From contig BGOS01000021.1 of the NCBI GenBank assembly GCA_003569365.1, positions 1-51,497 of the forward strand: DNA of 51,497 nt, read 5' to 3'. This DNA is from Anaerolineaceae bacterium (GTDB taxonomy: Bacteria > Chloroflexota > Anaerolineae > Anaerolineales > UBA11657). Under the pieces are notes generated by a model that saw nothing but the letters and a program-made list of their open reading frames with translations, did not search any database and was not told the DNA's origin. A program made the translations under genes and the position numbers. Positions 1 through 8,581 of the stretch are shown piece after piece. Positions within the stretch are counted from its first letter, which is position 1. Each line of letters begins with the position of its first letter.

Positions 1-1337
1 GGAAAGACCGGTGTTGCCAACTGTGCAATCACTTCCCCGGCCCGCACCGATTGGCCGGGCTTTACCAGTACGCTGGCCTGATGCCAGTAAGCTGTGAAGA
101 CACCCCAGCCATGGTCAAGGATCGTGGCGCCACCGCGGATTTGAAGCTGTTCCGCAAGCACGACCACACCATCGGCTGGTGCCCGGATGGGAGTGCCGGC
201 AGGCGCACCAAAATCAATGCCACCGTGAAACGTGCGAAACGGACTGCCGTTATAGCTGCGGCGCAGTCCGAATTGAGTGGTGATGTATTGTGATGAGATG
301 GGCTGCACAAACTCGGCGGTCCACAGGCGCGTGGCCGTGAAGGCTTTAGCCACAGCTTGAATGCGCGCTACTTCGCCATCTCCAACCTGCGGATCGTTTA
401 GCAGCGCGGCCTTCTCGTCTTGCAGCAATATCAGCTGTTGCGCAAAATGCGCATTGGAGACGCGCACGCGCAACTCCACACTCACAGCCGCGCCGCGCGG
501 CGGCTGAGCGCGCACCCGCAACGCATACACGCCCGGCTCAGTGATGGCGTTCACGCCATGCAGCGCAATCTGTCCCGTGCCCAGCTGCGAAAAATGCAAT
601 GGCTCGCCATCAAACTCACCGCTCAGCACCGCAGCGCTGGCAAGCGTAAGCACTACCGCCAGTGGCTCGCCTTGTGCGGGATGATCTGGATAAACAGTTA
701 TTGATTGGAACGGCAGCGGCAATGAGTTCTCCGCCGATGCTGGCAGCTGCAGCTGGAGCCCCGGGGCGGCTGCCAGCGATGACAGCTGATTGGTCAAGGC
801 GAGTTGCTGCAGGGTGAGACCCGCCCGCGCAGCCAGCAACGCGAGCGTCTCGCCGGGCTGCACCACTACCGCATGCTGTGCGGACAGCACTGGCTGCTCA
901 TCATCGCCAACTAGAAATAAAAACGACTGCCCAAGAAACAGCGCGGCCGGATTTACAATGCGGTTGAGGCGCACAAGTGTTGGCTGGTCTGAGCGCAGAC
1001 GGTACAAGAGGTTTGGCAGGCTGTCGCCGGCAGCCAACTGATGCGTGGCCAGCACTCCACGCATGCCGGCAAAGCCGGGCACAAGCAGGCGCTGGCCCAC
1101 GTCCAATACCCCGGGATCCGTAATTACGTTTGCTTTTTGCAATGCCTCCACACTAGTGCCCAGCAGCTGCGCAATTGTGTAAAGGCTTTCGCCAGCCTGC
1201 ACAATATAGACTGGACCGTCCTCTTCAGCTGCATATGCATTGCGTGAAGGCACCAGCACCAGTGCCGCAACTGCAAGGGTAAAGCAGTGCAAGCGCCAGA
1301 GTAGTGTGCTGCGTGGAACACACCGGGCAACGCGCAT
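1..1337 (-). CDS. LysM-domain M23 family metallopeptidase (partial)
   Basis: Secreted cell-wall hydrolase that probably cleaves peptidoglycan cross-bridges. From the ATG at 1337 the protein has a signal peptide (residues 1-36, cleavage after NAYA), then three LysM peptidoglycan-binding repeats (about 43-87, 96-143 and 155-200), each with the usual GESL/GDSL/GETL opening. A beta-rich linker follows, then an M23/LytM domain. The zinc-binding HGGID motif is at residues 371-375 and YWH at about 419; the final HxH motif lies beyond the window edge. Near base 21 the frame appears to slip: one added base would restore the family VGNTGLS motif, so a one-base deletion is suspected. It diverges from the lipoprotein hydrolase at 1520. 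Confidence 0.9.
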   Translation of the reverse strand, partial: MRVARCVPRSTLLWRLHCFTLAVAALVLVPSRNAYAAEEDGPVYIVQAGESLYTIAQLLGTSVEALQKANVITDPGVLDVGQRLLVPGFAGMRGVLATHQLAAGDSLPNLLYRLRSDQPTLVRLNRIVNPAALFLGQSFLFLVGDDEQPVLSAQHAVVVQPGETLALLAARAGLTLQQLALTNQLSSLAAAPGLQLQLPASAENSLPLPFQSITVYPDHPAQGEPLAVVLTLASAAVLSGEFDGEPLHFSQLGTGQIALHGVNAITEPGVYALRVRAQPPRGAAVSVELRVRVSNAHFAQQLILLQDEKAALLNDPQVGDGEVARIQAVAKAFTATRLWTAEFVQPISSQYITTQFGLRRSYNGSPFRTFHGGIDFGAPAGTPIRAPADGVVVLAEQLQIRGGATILDHGWGVFTAYWHQASVLVKPGQSVRAGEVIAQLATPVF

Positions 1338-1398
1338 AAAAGTTGATGCGCAAGTCCGGGAGCAGGCTAGCCAATTGCTTATCATTGGGTTTTGATTC

Positions 1399-1422
1399 GC
1401 GCTCTGCGGCAGGGCAGAGCGC
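1399..1422. repeat. Inverted repeat in divergent intergenic region
   Basis: A perfect 9-bp inverted repeat (GCGCTCTGC at 1399-1407, GCAGAGCGC at 1414-1422) with a 6-base loop lies between the divergent M23 peptidase and hydrolase genes. No T-run follows on either strand, so it is not an intrinsic terminator. It could be an operator or a 5' leader hairpin. Confidence 0.5.
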
Positions 1423-1519
1423 AGGTGATTAATCCGGCAGTTTACGGGAAAACAGGCAGTGCATCCGGCTTCGCGTGCGCTTCAGTGTGCATGCAGGAGC
1501 CGGCAATATAATCGCCACA

Positions 1520-2596
1520 ATGCCAATTCGACGCACGTGCATTATAGCGACACTGGCCGGATTGCTCGTGGCGTGCGGCGCTGCGGCACGCCCTGCGGTT
1601 GTGGCGCGCACCATTCCAACTGCGCTTCCCTCACGCACAGCAACGGCCACGCAAACGGCCACGCCCCCTGCAACTCCGGAACCAACTGCAACCCCGCACC
1701 CGCTTTCAATTGCCGCGCTGCGCCAGGGCGAGTATCCGGGCAGCCGGCTGGCTCTGGAACAGCCATTGGAAGCCGGCATCAACTATGCGCGCTCCATCGT
1801 GTCTTATCAATCCGAGGGACTTAAAATCTACGCGCTGCTGACTGTTCCATTTGGGGAGCGACCCGCAGCGGGATGGCCGGTGATTGTTTTTAATCACGGC
1901 TATATTGCGCCGGCCGAGTACCGCACCACTGAACGCTATGTAAATTACATGGGGGCCTTGTCACGGAGCGGTTACATTGTGCTGCGGCCGGACTACCGCG
2001 GGCACGGCAGCTCTGAAGGCGTGGCGCGTGGCGCTTACGGTGCACCGGATTATGTGGTGGATGTGTTGAATGCGGTTGGCGCAATCAAACAATATTCCGA
2101 CGCTGACCCGGCCCGCATTGGAATGTGGGGCCACTCGATGGGTGGCTACATCACATTGCGGGTGATGGTGGCCACGCGCGACATCAAAGCCGGCGTGATC
2201 TGGGCTGGTGTGGTGGCGTCCTACCCGGATATGGTTGCCAACTGGAGCCGGCTTACCGGCGGTGCAGGAGTGGCAACTCCTGTGGCTGGCTGGGGCACCC
2301 GCTGGACCCGGTCGCTGAGCAAAACTTTTGGCAGCCCGCAATCCAGCCCGAAGTTTTGGAGCGATATCTCCGCCAATAGTTTTCTGGCTGACATCTCCGG
2401 TCCGCTGCAGCTGCATCACGGCAGTATTGATCAAGTTGTGCCGGCAATTTTTTCCGAAACTCTTTATCAGCAGCTGCGCACTGCCGGCCAGCCGGCAGAG
2501 TTGTATCTGTACCCGCAAGGCGACCACAATCTCCGCTTGAATTTTGAGGAGGCAATGCAGCGCACGCTGCGGTTTTTTGAGGAGCACCTAAAATGA
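1520..2596 (+). CDS. Alpha/beta hydrolase lipoprotein
   Basis: Probably an exported, lipid-anchored esterase or peptidase of the dienelactone hydrolase/prolyl oligopeptidase type; the substrate cannot be read from sequence. The chosen ATG at 1520 gives 358 aa beginning with a lipoprotein signal whose lipobox is LLVAC (Cys19). A Thr/Pro-rich linker (about 30-62) precedes the hydrolase fold. The nucleophile elbow is GHSMGG (Ser206), with likely acid Asp304 (GSIDQVV) and His336 (GDHNL). A longer in-frame start at 1475 would bury the signal peptide. A TATAAT box at 1507-1512 lies only 8 bases upstream of the ATG. The last 103 bp recur inverted at 28947-29049. Confidence 0.88.
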   Translation: MPIRRTCIIATLAGLLVACGAAARPAVVARTIPTALPSRTATATQTATPPATPEPTATPHPLSIAALRQGEYPGSRLALEQPLEAGINYARSIVSYQSEGLKIYALLTVPFGERPAAGWPVIVFNHGYIAPAEYRTTERYVNYMGALSRSGYIVLRPDYRGHGSSEGVARGAYGAPDYVVDVLNAVGAIKQYSDADPARIGMWGHSMGGYITLRVMVATRDIKAGVIWAGVVASYPDMVANWSRLTGGAGVATPVAGWGTRWTRSLSKTFGSPQSSPKFWSDISANSFLADISGPLQLHHGSIDQVVPAIFSETLYQQLRTAGQPAELYLYPQGDHNLRLNFEEAMQRTLRFFEEHLK

Positions 2597-2723
2597 CGGT
2601 GGGCAGTTTGCTGCCGGGAGTGGTCTGCCTTAGCAGCCAGCTCATTTGCCTATTTCGGGGCAATATTCGTTATTATGCGTCCGCGGCCTGATTTACTGTG
2701 GGCTGGTCGTGCGACATCCCTGC

Positions 2724-2753
2724 TTGACAATCTCGCTGGCGGTCTTGTACAAT
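2724..2753 (+). promoter_or_regulatory. Sigma-70 type promoter of the ilv-leu operon
   Basis: TTGACA (2724-2729) and TACAAT (2748-2753) are separated by 18 bases, a near-consensus housekeeping promoter. Transcription should start near 2760, only about six bases before the leader-peptide ATG at 2766. Confidence 0.85.
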
Positions 2754-2765
2754 TAGCAATATAAC

Positions 2766-2867
2766 ATGTTGATCAATTTGTTGGTACTCGTCCCCGTAAT
2801 TTTGCTTCTCGTAATTGAGAAGCCTTTGCTGTTTGGGACGGCAGCGGTTCGGTCGACGCGCAGATAA
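2766..2867 (+). CDS. Branched-chain amino acid leader peptide (attenuator)
   Basis: A 33-codon frame whose residues 2-22 hold 16 Leu, Ile or Val; residues 5-17 read LLVLVPVILLLVI. Codons such as GTA, CTC, CTT and GTC are common here although the neighbouring genes favour GTG and CTG. It lies directly after a strong promoter and before an intrinsic terminator upstream of the ilv genes, the arrangement of leader peptides that sense charged Leu/Ile/Val-tRNA by ribosome stalling, as in the enterobacterial ilv and leu operons. No Shine-Dalgarno sequence fits between the predicted transcription start and the ATG, so translation may be leaderless. A small membrane peptide is an alternative reading but explains the context less well. 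Confidence 0.8.
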   Translation: MLINLLVLVPVILLLVIEKPLLFGTAAVRSTRR

Positions 2868-2936
2868 CGACCAGCCACTAACCTGCAGGAAGATTGCAGA
2901 AGCCGCCCTGAACAAGGGGCGGCTTCTTTGTTTATT
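2818..2936 (+). terminator. Intrinsic terminator/antiterminator (attenuator)
   Basis: The terminator is a perfect 11-bp stem, AGAAGCCGCCC (2898-2908) with GGGCGGCTTCT (2917-2927), an 8-base loop and a T-rich tail to 2936. Bases 2835-2842 (GGGACGGC) can pair with 2902-2908 through seven G-C pairs and one bulged A, which would disrupt the terminator. Bases 2818-2824 (AGAAGCC) duplicate the start of the terminator 5' arm and sit just after the Leu/Ile/Val codons, so they can act as the protector segment. This gives a four-segment attenuator. The terminator is directly visible; the alternative pairing was worked out by hand. Confidence 0.82.
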
Positions 2937-2979
2937 GCCAGTGCGGCAGCCAGTGTGCGGTCGCAAAGGAGAAATCGAA

Positions 2980-3381
2980 ATGCACACAGCTCAGGATGTT
3001 ATGAGCAGCCCTTTGATAATGACCGACGCGCAGGCCACTGTGGCCGAGGCCGTGGGTGTAATGCGCCGGCACCATGTATCCAGCCTTTTGGTGCGGCCCA
3101 CTGGCAGCGCCAAGCACTACGGCATTATCACCAAGCGCGATGTGGTGACAAAGCTTGTGGCGCACAATACCGACCTGCACGGCGTGGCCGTGGCGGATGT
3201 GATGACTGCGCCGCTCACCACAGTGGCGCCGGATTGCACACTGGTGGAATGCTCGCGCATAATGAGCGAGAAGAACATCCGGCGCCTGCCCGTGTTTGTT
3301 GGCAGTACGCCGGTTGGAATTGTGAGTGACACGGATATATTTGCCGCAGTGGAAGAAAGCGGCTGGGGCAACCCGGCCTAG
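2980..3381 (+). CDS. CBS domain protein
   Basis: A 133-aa stand-alone protein made of two CBS motifs (about 1-60 and 65-130), which together form a Bateman module of the kind that binds adenine nucleotides or S-adenosylmethionine. The ATG at 2980 follows an AAAGGAGAAA ribosome-binding site and starts MHTAQDVM, the usual opening of such proteins; an upstream in-frame start would overlap the attenuator. It is the first gene after the attenuator and 31 bases before ilvB, so it should be co-expressed with branched-chain synthesis. It might link the operon to energy state, but no partner can be named from sequence. Confidence 0.85.
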   Translation: MHTAQDVMSSPLIMTDAQATVAEAVGVMRRHHVSSLLVRPTGSAKHYGIITKRDVVTKLVAHNTDLHGVAVADVMTAPLTTVAPDCTLVECSRIMSEKNIRRLPVFVGSTPVGIVSDTDIFAAVEESGWGNPA

Positions 3382-3412
3382 CCTGATCAAACAAAACAAG
3401 GGGAAGATTTAT

Positions 3413-5152
3413 ATGACAAAACTTACCGGTGCACAAATGATATGGGAATGCTTGACGCTTGAGGGCGTCGAGGTTGTATTCGGGTATCCAGGCGGCGCCA
3501 TCCTGCCCACTTACGATGCCATGCTTGGCTACAAGATCCACCATGTGCTGGTGCGCCATGAGCAGGGCGCCACACACATGGCGGATGGCTATGCGCGGGC
3601 ATCCGGCAAAGTGGGGGTTGCGATTGCCACTTCCGGGCCAGGTGCCACAAACATGGTGACGGGCATTGCTACGGCAATGATGGACTCGGTGCCAATTGTT
3701 TGCATTACCGGCCAGGTGGGCAGCAAAGCCATCGGTTCAGATGCGTTTCAAGAAACAGATGTGACTGGCGTCACGCTGCCCATCACCAAGCACAACTATC
3801 TTGTAACGCGCACTGAGGACATTCCGCGCGCCATCAAAGAGGCTTTCTTCATTGCCCGCAGCGGGCGCCAGGGGCCGGTACTGGTGGACATCACCAAGGA
3901 TGCACAGCAGGGCAGCGCCGAATTTGTGTGGGAGCACGGCCCCGTGCGCCTGCCCGGCTACCGGCCGGACCTGCGCACACTGCCCGGCGAACTTGAGCGC
4001 GCGCTGCAGTTGATCAACAATGCCGAGCGGCCGCTGATCCTTGCCGGCCACGGCATCATCTCTGCTGGTGCCCGTGCGCAAGTGCTGGAGTTTGCGGAGC
4101 GCGCACAAGTGCCGATAGCCACGACGCTGCTGGGCATTGGCGGTATTCCCGCCAGCCATGGCCTCAACCTTGGCATGATGGGCATGCACGGCGAGGCCTA
4201 CGTCAACAGCGCCATTCAGCAGGCGGATTTGCTGCTTGCATTTGGCATGCGCTTTGATGACCGGGTGACCGGCAACCTGAAAACGTATGCCGTCAACGCG
4301 CGCAAGATTCACATTGACATTGACTCCTCTGAGCTGAACAAAAATGTGCGCGTGGATGTGGGCTTGGTGGGCGACCTGCGGGATGTGCTGCAGGAGCTGT
4401 TGCCGGGTGTGCAATCCGCAGACCACAGTGCGTGGCTGGATCATATTGACTCTATGAAAGGCGATGTGGCAGTGCGCGATATCCAGTCGCTGCCGGATAC
4501 CGGCCACCTCTATGCCGCGCATGTCATCAACGACATCTGGCGCCTCACCAACGGCAATGCGATTGTGGTCACAGATGTGGGCCAGCATCAAATGTGGGAG
4601 GCGCAGTATTACAAGCACGACCATGAGCGCACGTTGATCACCTCGGGCGGGCTGGGCACTATGGGCTTTGCGCTGCCGGCTGCAATCGGGGCAAAGTTTG
4701 CCTGCCCGGATCGCGAGGTTTGGGTGGTGGCGGGGGATGGCGGTTTTCAGATGACGATGGCCGAGCTGGCTACCATCAAGCAGGAAAAGATCAAGCTCAA
4801 CATCGCCATCATCAACAACTTCTATCTGGGCATGGTGCGCCAATGGCAGGAGTTCTTTTATGAAAAGCGTTATGCGGCCACGCCGCTGTTGGGCCCGGAC
4901 TTTGTGAAGCTGGCTGAAGCCTTTGGGTTGCGCGGCATGCGAATTAAGCAGCGCGCCGAGCTGCAGGGGCTGGTGGAAGAGGCGCGCGCAGATTCCGGCA
5001 CAGTCGTCATCGACTTTCAAGTGGAACAGGAGGACAGCGTGTTCCCAATGGTTCCGGCTGGCGCCGACTTGGACAAGATGATCCGGCGCCCGGCCCGGGA
5101 TGTGATGATTGAAACCGGAGCGGACCCCGATGAGTGGGAGCTGGGTGCGTAA
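3413..5152 (+). CDS. ilvB: Acetolactate synthase large subunit
   Basis: Thiamine-diphosphate enzyme joining two pyruvates to 2-acetolactate, or pyruvate and 2-oxobutyrate to 2-aceto-2-hydroxybutyrate: the first common step to Val, Leu and Ile. It is 579 aa, normal for the family. FGYPGGAILP and catalytic Glu50 in VRHEQG mark the N-terminal domain; GDGGFQM near residue 441 begins the metal/ThDP motif, followed by NNFYLGMVRQWQ. The ATG at 3413 follows an AAGGGGAAG ribosome-binding site. The regulatory subunit gene lies 30 bases downstream. The acetohydroxyacid synthase form, rather than a catabolic one, is inferred from the pairing with ilvN. Confidence 0.97.
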   Translation: MTKLTGAQMIWECLTLEGVEVVFGYPGGAILPTYDAMLGYKIHHVLVRHEQGATHMADGYARASGKVGVAIATSGPGATNMVTGIATAMMDSVPIVCITGQVGSKAIGSDAFQETDVTGVTLPITKHNYLVTRTEDIPRAIKEAFFIARSGRQGPVLVDITKDAQQGSAEFVWEHGPVRLPGYRPDLRTLPGELERALQLINNAERPLILAGHGIISAGARAQVLEFAERAQVPIATTLLGIGGIPASHGLNLGMMGMHGEAYVNSAIQQADLLLAFGMRFDDRVTGNLKTYAVNARKIHIDIDSSELNKNVRVDVGLVGDLRDVLQELLPGVQSADHSAWLDHIDSMKGDVAVRDIQSLPDTGHLYAAHVINDIWRLTNGNAIVVTDVGQHQMWEAQYYKHDHERTLITSGGLGTMGFALPAAIGAKFACPDREVWVVAGDGGFQMTMAELATIKQEKIKLNIAIINNFYLGMVRQWQEFFYEKRYAATPLLGPDFVKLAEAFGLRGMRIKQRAELQGLVEEARADSGTVVIDFQVEQEDSVFPMVPAGADLDKMIRRPARDVMIETGADPDEWELGA

Positions 5153-5182
5153 CCGGCCGGCTGGCGGCCCAATGGAGGAAAG

Positions 5183-5749
5183 ATGGCACACACTCTAATT
5201 GCCTACGTGGAAGACAAGCCGGGCGTGCTCAACCGCGTGGCGTCTTTGTTTCGGCGGCGCGCGTTTAATATTGTGTCGCTCACTGTGGGGCGCACCGAGC
5301 AAGCGGGTGTCTCACGCATGACGATTGTGGTGGACACGGATGGGCCTGGCGCGCGCCGCGCAGAGGCCAACCTTTACAAGCTGGTGAACGTGCTGCGCGT
5401 TGACGATGTGACCAACAAGCCCGCCGTGGTGCGTGAGCTGGTGCTGGTGAAGGTGGGCGTCACCGCGGAGCAGCGCACCGCCGTGTTGCAGCTGGTAAAT
5501 GTTTTTCGTGCGCGTGTGGTGGACATCTCGGCTGAAGCCATGATCACTGAGATCACCGGCTCACAGGATAAGGTGGAGAGTTTCATTGAAACAATGCGCG
5601 CCTTCCACATAATTTCTGTGGCGCGCACGGGTTTGATTGCAATGGTGCGGGGTGGCAGCAAGATCAGCGCCAATCCACCGCTGGTGGCCGCGCAGCTGCC
5701 CGAAGATGGCGCGGCGGAAGGCACATCCGAACTGTCAATGTCTGTATAA
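5183..5749 (+). CDS. ilvN: Acetolactate synthase small (regulatory) subunit
   Basis: Regulatory subunit that activates IlvB and gives feedback inhibition, typically by valine. It is 188 aa, with an N-terminal ACT domain (about 3-77, [19 protein letters not shown]) and a C-terminal ACT-like domain (about 85-165, [10 protein letters not shown]). A GGAGGAAAG ribosome-binding site precedes the ATG. It sits 30 bases after ilvB and about 80 bases before ilvC. A TATAAT sequence overlaps its stop codon (5745-5750), but with no good -35 partner an internal promoter is uncertain. The tail after residue 165 is Ala/Pro/Glu-rich and probably disordered. Confidence 0.95.
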   Translation: MAHTLIAYVEDKPGVLNRVASLFRRRAFNIVSLTVGRTEQAGVSRMTIVVDTDGPGARRAEANLYKLVNVLRVDDVTNKPAVVRELVLVKVGVTAEQRTAVLQLVNVFRARVVDISAEAMITEITGSQDKVESFIETMRAFHIISVARTGLIAMVRGGSKISANPPLVAAQLPEDGAAEGTSELSMSV

Positions 5750-5831
5750 TTCTCAGGCGCTTGTGCTTTATAAACACCAGGCGCAAAAATTCAATCGCGG
5801 ACACGTTACGCAAAAATTAAACGGAGTAATC

Positions 5832-6845
5832 ATGGCAGTAATTTTTTATGACAAGGATGCAAAGCCTGCGCTCATCAAGGCCGCCAAGGTTGCGGTTGTG
5901 GGCTATGGTTCGCAAGGGCATGCACACTCGCAAAATTTGCGTGACAACGGCGTGGAGGTGCGGGTGGGGCTGCATGCGGGCAGCAAGAGCCGCGCCAAGG
6001 CAGAGGCCGATGGCTTTACGGTCATGCCGGTGGCAGATGCCGTCAAGTGGGCAGACGTTATCATGCTGCTGGCGCCTGACACCACGCAGCCAGCCATCTA
6101 CAGCGAACATATTGCGCCGCACCTCAAGCGGGGCAAGACGCTCATGTTCGGGCACGGCTTCAATATTCGCTACGGCACCATCGTGCCACCGAAAGATATT
6201 GATGTAAGCATGGTGGCGCCGAAGGCGCCGGGGCACCGCGTGCGCGAGACGTTTATGGAGGGCGGCTGCACGCCGGCGCTGCTGGCTGTGCATCAGGACG
6301 CGTCCGGCAAGGCGCACGACAATGCGGTGTCTTATGCGTGGGGGCTGGGCGTTACGCGGGCGGGCCTGCTGCAAACCACGTTCACCGAAGAGACCGAGAC
6401 TGACTTGTTTGGCGAGCAGAGCATCTTGTGCGGTGGCGTGAGCGCGCTGGTGAAAGCCGGGTTTGAGACGCTGGTGAAGGCCGGCTATCAGCCCGAGGTC
6501 GCTTATTTTGAATGCATGCACGAGCTGAAGCTGATTGTGGACTTGATGTACCGCGGCGGACTCAACTACATGCGCTACTCTGTGTCTGACACGGCTGAGC
6601 ACGGCGACTACGTAGCCGGCCCGCGCATCGTTACCGAGGAAACTTATGGTGCGATGGCAGGAATCCTCAAGGACATTCAGGATGGCACGTACGCCCGCAA
6701 CTGGATTGATGAGAACAAGAACGGGCGGCCTACATTCACTGACACGCGCAAGCGCGAGCAGACGCACATGATTGAAGAAGTGGGTGCGCGCCTGCGCGAA
6801 ATGATGCCGTTCTTAAACCCGGTAACCATCAAGCCCGGCGAGTAA
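5832..6845 (+). CDS. ilvC: Ketol-acid reductoisomerase
   Basis: Converts acetolactate (or acetohydroxybutyrate) to the dihydroxy acid by Mg-dependent alkyl migration and NAD(P)H reduction. It is 337 aa, the short class I form. The Rossmann motif [15 protein letters not shown] lies near residues 24-38, and the cofactor loop [12 protein letters not shown] carries Ser and Arg/Lys residues typical of NADPH preference. Family motifs [15 protein letters not shown] and [10 protein letters not shown] are present, the latter holding metal-binding acids. The ATG at 5832 follows CGGAG; an upstream in-frame start at 5637 would overlap ilvN and is rejected. Confidence 0.96.
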   Translation: MAVIFYDKDAKPALIKAAKVAVVGYGSQGHAHSQNLRDNGVEVRVGLHAGSKSRAKAEADGFTVMPVADAVKWADVIMLLAPDTTQPAIYSEHIAPHLKRGKTLMFGHGFNIRYGTIVPPKDIDVSMVAPKAPGHRVRETFMEGGCTPALLAVHQDASGKAHDNAVSYAWGLGVTRAGLLQTTFTEETETDLFGEQSILCGGVSALVKAGFETLVKAGYQPEVAYFECMHELKLIVDLMYRGGLNYMRYSVSDTAEHGDYVAGPRIVTEETYGAMAGILKDIQDGTYARNWIDENKNGRPTFTDTRKREQTHMIEEVGARLREMMPFLNPVTIKPGE

Positions 6846-6900
6846 GCTGCAAGTTTGCGGGCGCCCGGCTGGCGCAGGCCCCGCGGACATCAACAACGCC

Positions 6901-8559
6901 ATGAGCAACTACGTCCGCATCTTTGACACCACGCTGCGCGATGGTGAGCAGTCGCCGGGGGCAACGCTCACCAGCAGCGAGAAGGTGGAGATTGCGCGCC
7001 AGCTGGCACGGCTGGGCGTGGACATAATCGAAGCTGGCTTTCCGGCCGCTTCACCGGACGATCTGGCGGGAGTGCGGCTGGTGGCCGAAGAAGTGGGCCG
7101 CGAAGAGAATGTGCGCAAATGGGCGCCGGAGGGCGTGCGCCCGCCCATCATTTGCGGGCTGGCGCGCGCATCTGCTGCAGACATTGATAGGGCTTGGGAA
7201 GCAGTGCGCACGGCTGACCGCCCGCGCATCCACACCTTTCTTGCCACGTCCGAGATTCACATGAAGCACAAGCTGCGCTTGGATCCGGAGGAAGTGGTGG
7301 AGCGCACTCGCGAGATGGTGGCCTACGCTCGCTCGCTCTGCGCAGACGTGGAGTTCAGTCCCGAAGATGCAGGCCGCAGCAATCCAGACTTTTTGTACGT
7401 TGTGCTGGCTGAGGCGATTAAGGCGGGCGCGACCACGCTAAATATTCCGGACACTGTGGGTTACACGCTGCCCGACGAGTTTGGCGGACTGATTGCGGGC
7501 ATCATCCGCAACACACCCGGCATTGCAGGCGTCACTGTGTCTGTGCACTGCCATGACGACCTCGGGTTGGCAACTGCCAACACGCTCGCGGGAATTGCTG
7601 CGGGTGCGCGCCAGGCAGAAGTAACGCTGAACGGCATTGGCGAGCGCGCAGGCAACACCTCGCTGGAAGAGGTGGTGATGGCGCTGCACACGCGCCGGCC
7701 GATATTCAAGCTGGATTGCGGTGTGCGCACCGAGCAGATCACCAGCAGCAGCCGCATGGTGAGCCAGTACACCGGCATCGTTGTGCAGCCCAACAAGGCA
7801 ATTGTGGGTGCCAACGCATTTGCGCATGAAGCCGGCATTCATCAGGACGGAATGCTCAAGCACAACCTCACGTACGAGATTATGCAGCCCGAGACGGTGG
7901 GCCTGTCGCAGTCCCGGCTGGTGCTGGGCAAACATTCCGGGCGCGCCGCATTGCGTGCACGCCTGCTGGAGATGGGCTACGAGCTGACTGACGAAAATCT
8001 GGGCGAGGTCTTCAACCGTTTCAAGCGCGTCGCCGACAAAAAGAAGAATGTCACTGAGGCTGACCTGCAGGCGCTGGTGAAAGACGAGCTGTACCAGCCG
8101 CGCGAAATCTTTCATTTGGAAGACATGCAGGTGGTGTGCGGCACACTGGGCATGCCAACCGCCACGGTGCGCATGCGCGGCCCGGACGGCGCCAGCGTGG
8201 TGCGCGCTGCAATGGGCACCGGCCCGGTGGACGCCTGTTACAAGGCCATTGATGAAATCATGCTGCTGCCCAACAAACTGCTGGAGTACAACCTGCACGC
8301 CGTCACGGAGGGCATCGATGCGCTTGGCGAAGTTTCTGTGCGCATTCAGGTGGACGCGCGCGACGTGTCTGCACCGCAGCGCCTCTCGGCGCAGCATGAG
8401 CAGCTGGGGCATCGCATCTTTGGCGGGCATGGCGCCAGCACGGACACGATTGTGGCGGGCGCGCGGGCTTACGTAAACGCAATCAACAAGGCTATGGCGG
8501 CGCTGGGCATGCATAGCGACCAGCAAGCGCCGGATGCCGCGCGCACGCCCACAGCCTGA
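6901..8559 (+). CDS. leuA: 2-isopropylmalate synthase
   Basis: Condenses acetyl-CoA with 2-oxoisovalerate, the first committed step to leucine. At 552 aa it is the full-length type with a C-terminal regulatory domain. The TIM-barrel start [11 protein letters not shown] (near 10-20) is the family signature, [15 protein letters not shown] carries the divalent-metal histidines, and [18 protein letters not shown] is diagnostic of LeuA. The region after about 395 fits the LeuA allosteric domain where leucine binds. It differs from the related cimA at 10639, which reads TTLRDGTQREG. The gene follows ilvC by 55 bases and precedes leuC by 22. Confidence 0.96.
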   Translation: MSNYVRIFDTTLRDGEQSPGATLTSSEKVEIARQLARLGVDIIEAGFPAASPDDLAGVRLVAEEVGREENVRKWAPEGVRPPIICGLARASAADIDRAWEAVRTADRPRIHTFLATSEIHMKHKLRLDPEEVVERTREMVAYARSLCADVEFSPEDAGRSNPDFLYVVLAEAIKAGATTLNIPDTVGYTLPDEFGGLIAGIIRNTPGIAGVTVSVHCHDDLGLATANTLAGIAAGARQAEVTLNGIGERAGNTSLEEVVMALHTRRPIFKLDCGVRTEQITSSSRMVSQYTGIVVQPNKAIVGANAFAHEAGIHQDGMLKHNLTYEIMQPETVGLSQSRLVLGKHSGRAALRARLLEMGYELTDENLGEVFNRFKRVADKKKNVTEADLQALVKDELYQPREIFHLEDMQVVCGTLGMPTATVRMRGPDGASVVRAAMGTGPVDACYKAIDEIMLLPNKLLEYNLHAVTEGIDALGEVSVRIQVDARDVSAPQRLSAQHEQLGHRIFGGHGASTDTIVAGARAYVNAINKAMAALGMHSDQQAPDAARTPTA

Positions 8560-8581
8560 AGCCAGCCTGCAATAAAAAATA

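Noticed and set aside
2754-2979. T-box riboswitch upstream of the ilv genes
   Set aside because: No T-box sequence (AGGGTGGNACCGCG) or specifier-loop layout is present; the leader-peptide attenuator explains the terminator better.
3737-5191. Long open frame (484 codons) on the minus strand across ilvB
   Set aside because: It lies antisense to a complete, motif-bearing ilvB and has no recognisable product. High GC at third positions keeps such antisense frames open.
5745-5750. TATAAT overlapping the ilvN stop as a promoter for ilvC
   Set aside because: No acceptable -35 box lies 15-19 bases upstream; kept only as a weak possibility.
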